A stretch of DNA of 64,000 nt. Origin: Pseudomonas monsensis (lineage in GTDB: Bacteria > Pseudomonadota > Gammaproteobacteria > Pseudomonadales > Pseudomonadaceae). The stretch lies in NCBI RefSeq assembly GCF_014268495.2, contig NZ_CP077087.1, positions 124,001 to 188,000 of the forward strand, read 5' to 3'. Shown piece by piece: positions 61,145 through 64,000 of the stretch (the stretch's first letter is position 1; each line of letters opens with the position of its first letter). Below the pieces are notes generated by a model, which was not told where the DNA came from, searched no databases, and saw only the letters and a list, made by a program, of their open reading frames with translations. A program made the translations under genes and the position numbers.

Positions 61145-62202
61145 TTTGCGGCTCCCTGAATGATCAGACGGGAATCGTCCTTCGGATCGACCGTGGTCAC
61201 GGATCCAGCCTGACCGAGAATTTTCGGCATGCGTTCGCGATACAGACGCAACAGCATCTGCGGGTCAGTGCCCTGCTGTTGGGCTTTGGCCAGACTCGAT
61301 ACGGTGGCGGTATCGGCGGAGGCTTTGGCGAGTCGCTCGCCGGCTTGAGCGTGTGCAACTTGCAGCGCGCGGTCGGCCTGTTCATTGGCCGCCTGAGTGA
61401 GTTTTTCCGCATCAGTACGTGCATTCGCCACAGCCTTGTCGGCCTGCTGACTGGCGGTCAACACCGCATTGAAGGCACTGACCGCCGGATCGGGCAGACT
61501 CGATTGCACATCGACCCGCGCCACCTCGATACCGATGCCCTGCCCACCCGCCTTAAGCTCGGCCAGGCGTTTGTTGATGCCTTGCACCAGATCGCCGCGC
61601 AGTCGTTCGCGACGTTCGGCGGCCTGGTTGTCGGCGCCGATCAACTCCGGACGAGCGACCAGAATGGTGTCCAGATCCCGTGCGGCGGTGAGTGCCACGG
61701 CACTGCGCGTGACCAGGCGATCCAGTGCCGGAAGCACATGTTCGCCCTGAAGCACGAAGTCATAGGGGTCGGTGACCTTATAAAAAACCCGCACATCCAG
61801 TTGCACGACACCAGCATCACCGGTCAACAGGTATCCGGATCCGGCGAGCGCATCACTGATCGGCACCGCAAACGAGGCGACTCGATCTGCCTTCACCGCC
61901 TCAGCGCTGCGCAGCAGGTTGCCAATCCGGCGCTCGATCACCCGGTCCGCTGCCGGCAGCAAAACCACTTGTTCAAATGGCTGCGGCCAGGCCAACAACA
62001 GACCGGCATTCTGAATGCGATCCAGCGCACCGAAATGCAAAACCACCGCGCGATTCTGCGGATCGATCTGCCGCACATTGGAAAATGCCCAGGCCAGGGC
62101 GGCCAGCAATGTCACCGCATACAGGGCGAAAAACGCCAAGCGCCCTGCCTGAATCCACGGACTGTTCAGCGCATGTGTTCCACGTGGAACTTCTTCACTC
62201 AT
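61141..62202 (-). CDS. SPFH-domain membrane protein, HflK/HflC-like (second copy)
   Basis: A 353-aa stomatin/prohibitin-family protein. One N-terminal membrane span (LAFFALYAVTLLAALAWAFS) is followed by the SPFH domain (PQNRAVVLHFGALDRIQNAG). A long charged helix (ASQQADKAVANARTDAEKL) is expected to drive ring assembly. Such proteins form microdomains or cages around membrane enzymes such as FtsH. It overlaps the ATPase gene and the His-rich SPFH gene by four bases each, so all are translated together. It is distinct from the housekeeping hflKC pair, which lies beside hflX in pseudomonads. Confidence 0.85.
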   Translation of the reverse strand: MSEEVPRGTHALNSPWIQAGRLAFFALYAVTLLAALAWAFSNVRQIDPQNRAVVLHFGALDRIQNAGLLLAWPQPFEQVVLLPAADRVIERRIGNLLRSAEAVKADRVASFAVPISDALAGSGYLLTGDAGVVQLDVRVFYKVTDPYDFVLQGEHVLPALDRLVTRSAVALTAARDLDTILVARPELIGADNQAAERRERLRGDLVQGINKRLAELKAGGQGIGIEVARVDVQSSLPDPAVSAFNAVLTASQQADKAVANARTDAEKLTQAANEQADRALQVAHAQAGERLAKASADTATVSSLAKAQQQGTDPQMLLRLYRERMPKILGQAGSVTTVDPKDDSRLIIQGAAK

Positions 62203-63239
62203 GGCTGCGATCCGGATTTGCTGTCGACGCTGGGCGGGCCGTCAACCAATACGCGGAAGGGGGCGGCGTCGGTGCGCAGAATCAGTTTGGTGTCCGGTGA
62301 AACAATGGTGCCAAGGGTGTCCAGCGAGCGCAGCAAGTTATACAGCTGCGGCGACCCGGCATAGGCGCGGCCATAAATCTGTGCAGCTTCAACCCGCGAT
62401 TGCGCTTCAATATCAGCGGCTTTTACCGTGGCGTCCGCCTGCACAATGCGCGCATCGCGCTCGGCCGCAGAACGGATTTGCGCCGCTTCGCGTTTGCCGA
62501 TCGCCGTGCGTTCAGTGGCAATGGTTTCACGCTCGGCGCGCATGCGATCCACCGTGGCGGTAAGCGTCACCGACGGCAAGGTCAAGCGCTCGATGCCCAC
62601 CTGCACCACGCGCACACCATAAGTGGCGAGCAATTGCTGATCGATCTGCTGACGCAGTTGCGCCTCGAAATCGGCGATGTGCACCTGACTGGCGTCGGTG
62701 TTGACCAGGTTCGCCAGGTCAAAACTGCTGGCGGTGGTTTCCAGCGCCGAGCCCACGAACGTGCGAATCTGCCGCGCCGCTTCATCCGGCTGGTTCTGCA
62801 CAGCGCGCATGAAACGTTGCACATTGTCCGGATCGCCCTGCACCTGCCACGCCACGTAAGCCTGAACGATGATGCGCAAACCGTCGCGCGTGCCGACATC
62901 CTGCAAACCGCTGGAGGTGGTGCGCAGCCGCAGGTCCACCGGGATCGCCGCTTCAAACGGCGCCGGCCAACGCCAGCTCAAACCCGGATCAAGCAGCACA
63001 CGCGACGGATTGCCGAACCGGGTGATGACCGTGGCCTCGCCCGAGCGCACTTGCACCAGACTCGCCGCCGCGATGGCAAACGCCACCAGCAATGCCGCCC
63101 AAGCCATGCGTCGCCAGGGGAACGGCCCCGCTTCTTCCGGCGCACCGTGATGGTGATGGCCATGATGATGGTGATGCCCGCCGTGGCCGTGATCGTGGCC
63201 GCCGTGGTCATGGTGATCGTGAGTGTGCGACTGGCTCAA
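62199..63239 (-). CDS. SPFH-domain protein with histidine-rich N-terminus
   Basis: A 346-aa SPFH protein whose first 31 residues hold 17 histidines, mixed with Asp and Gly and ending in five- and four-histidine runs. A membrane span near residues 45-62 (MAWAALLVAFAIAAASL) and the SPFH domain (GEATVITRFGNPSRVLLDPG) follow, then a helical C-terminal region. A His-rich tail before the membrane anchor strongly suggests reversible Zn, Ni or Cu binding, probably on the cytoplasmic side. It is coupled by 4-base overlaps to both neighbours. Confidence 0.87.
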   Translation of the reverse strand: MSQSHTHDHHDHGGHDHGHGGHHHHHGHHHHGAPEEAGPFPWRRMAWAALLVAFAIAAASLVQVRSGEATVITRFGNPSRVLLDPGLSWRWPAPFEAAIPVDLRLRTTSSGLQDVGTRDGLRIIVQAYVAWQVQGDPDNVQRFMRAVQNQPDEAARQIRTFVGSALETTASSFDLANLVNTDASQVHIADFEAQLRQQIDQQLLATYGVRVVQVGIERLTLPSVTLTATVDRMRAERETIATERTAIGKREAAQIRSAAERDARIVQADATVKAADIEAQSRVEAAQIYGRAYAGSPQLYNLLRSLDTLGTIVSPDTKLILRTDAAPFRVLVDGPPSVDSKSGSQP

Positions 63240-64000
63240 TGGGCAACTCCTGGTTGAGCGGTGGTGCGCGCGGGCGATGGATCAGCCGGCAGCGTAAACG
63301 TACGCAAGTCGATGGTCGGCGCATTGCTGCTGCCACCCAGACGATGGTCGAGCACCAGCAATTTGGCTTTGCTCAAGCCTTGGCTGAGCTGACTGAGGTA
63401 TTGCTCCAGAACGAACGCCTGGCCGGCGCTGGCGTAGGCTTTTTGCTCGGCAGTGAATTTCAGCTCCGCGGCCTGCGCCGAAGCATTGATTTCGCGCGCA
63501 TTGGCGCTGGCCTGGTCGCGGGCGAGGCTGGCCTGCAACTGCGCCTGATTACTCGCTTCAGCCGCCGCTCCCCGCTCACGGGCGATTAACGCCTGCGCAC
63601 CAATCTGCGCTGCTTGCACGCTGTGATACGCGTTGGCCGCACCGGCCGGCGGATGAATGGCTTCAACCACCGTGGCAAGAATCTCCACCCCGCTGTCGAG
63701 CTTTTGCAGATCGTTTTGCACCGCGCGACCAATCTGATCACCCAGCCCTACCCGATCGGTACCGAGCAAACCGTCGAGCGTGCGCGAAGCGAAATCGTGC
63801 ACCAGAATCCGGCTGGCCGTGCTGCGGATCAACGTCGGGACATCGGCACAGTTATAGGTCGCCGCCAATGCCGCCTGGTCACTCAGGCCAATGCGATAGA
63901 CAAACCGCACGTCCATGTTGACGATCTGGAAGCTCTGCTGCTCGCCGCGGCTGCTGGCAATCACCTGAGACTTGTCGTTGACGTGACTGGCGTCCCACAG
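63236..64000 (-). CDS. SPFH/HflK-like protein (5' end outside window)
   Basis: The frame is open to the window edge, so the N-terminus and any membrane anchor are missing. The visible 254 residues include the end of an SPFH domain (QIVNMDVRFVYRIGL) and a long alanine-rich helix (AEASNQAQLQASLARDQASA). A disordered proline/serine tail closes the protein. It overlaps the His-rich SPFH gene by four bases. It is the first of three SPFH genes seen in this operon, and more genes may lie upstream. Confidence 0.82.
   Translation of the reverse strand: MWDASHVNDKSQVIASSRGEQQSFQIVNMDVRFVYRIGLSDQAALAATYNCADVPTLIRSTASRILVHDFASRTLDGLLGTDRVGLGDQIGRAVQNDLQKLDSGVEILATVVEAIHPPAGAANAYHSVQAAQIGAQALIARERGAAAEASNQAQLQASLARDQASANAREINASAQAAELKFTAEQKAYASAGQAFVLEQYLSQLSQGLSKAKLLVLDHRLGGSSNAPTIDLRTFTLPADPSPARTTAQPGVAH

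Overview
The window looks like the chromosome of a fluorescent pseudomonad (Pseudomonas fluorescens group). It is high in GC and densely packed. It carries a pycA/pycB/LysR block followed by RpiR, GGDEF-EAL and uvrD genes in an order I recall from Pseudomonas. It has a Zur-type zinc-starvation cluster of Pseudomonas layout and many 'tgtgggagc...gcgagc' REP/REPIN elements between genes. I saw no rRNA, tRNA, insertion sequence, prophage or CRISPR array.

Layout. 1-5300: a LysR regulator (cut by the window start) divergent from an aspartate/asparagine catabolic set: aspartase (aspA), an alanine/glycine:cation symporter and L-asparaginase. 5468-8784: an AraC regulator followed by acetylpolyamine deacetylase and a polyamine-binding protein, with a direct-repeat operator candidate upstream of the deacetylase. 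8928-13530: a giant dermonecrotic-toxin-like (DUF6543-type) gene split in two by a one-base frameshift. 13487-16897: a MocR/PdxR-type regulator divergent from a PaiB-like flavoprotein and two GNAT acetyltransferases. 16997-19664: homocysteine S-methyltransferase divergent from an amino-acid ABC transporter without an ATPase gene. 19697-20211: an XRE regulator behind a degenerate ORF. 20330-25735: two tandem paralogous autotransporters, each with a hairpin just before its start codon. 25907-30381: pycB and pycA divergent from a LysR gene. 30323-37086: a small PA3496-like protein, an RpiR/HexR-like regulator with a palindromic operator, a PAS-GGDEF-EAL protein, and uvrD. 37233-43346: an EamA permease, a Tim44-like protein, an SMI1/KNR4 protein, a cation/proton antiporter, a thioesterase, pdxY and a DUF3301 protein.

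43372-53673 is a zinc-limitation island. It has two COG0523 GTPases (CobW-like and ZigA), a DUF1826 protein, two small secreted proteins, a zinc amidase, the FolE2 GTP cyclohydrolase, a ZnuABC-like importer, a gamma-carbonic anhydrase-like protein and a dihydroorotase paralogue. Two palindromic Zur boxes sit in its divergent promoters. The logic appears to be import and redistribution of scarce zinc plus back-up copies of zinc enzymes.

53794-57104: a DUF3617 protein, cardiolipin synthase and cyclopropane fatty acid synthase. 57189-64000, all on the minus strand, is the most unusual part. A tightly overlapped run of three SPFH (HflK/HflC-like) proteins, one with an extremely histidine-rich N-terminus, leads into a metal P-type ATPase. 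A bufferin-type RiPP cluster follows: a Cys-rich DUF2282 precursor, a DUF692 MNIO enzyme and a DUF2063 partner. I propose that it acts in metal (probably copper) handling at the membrane.
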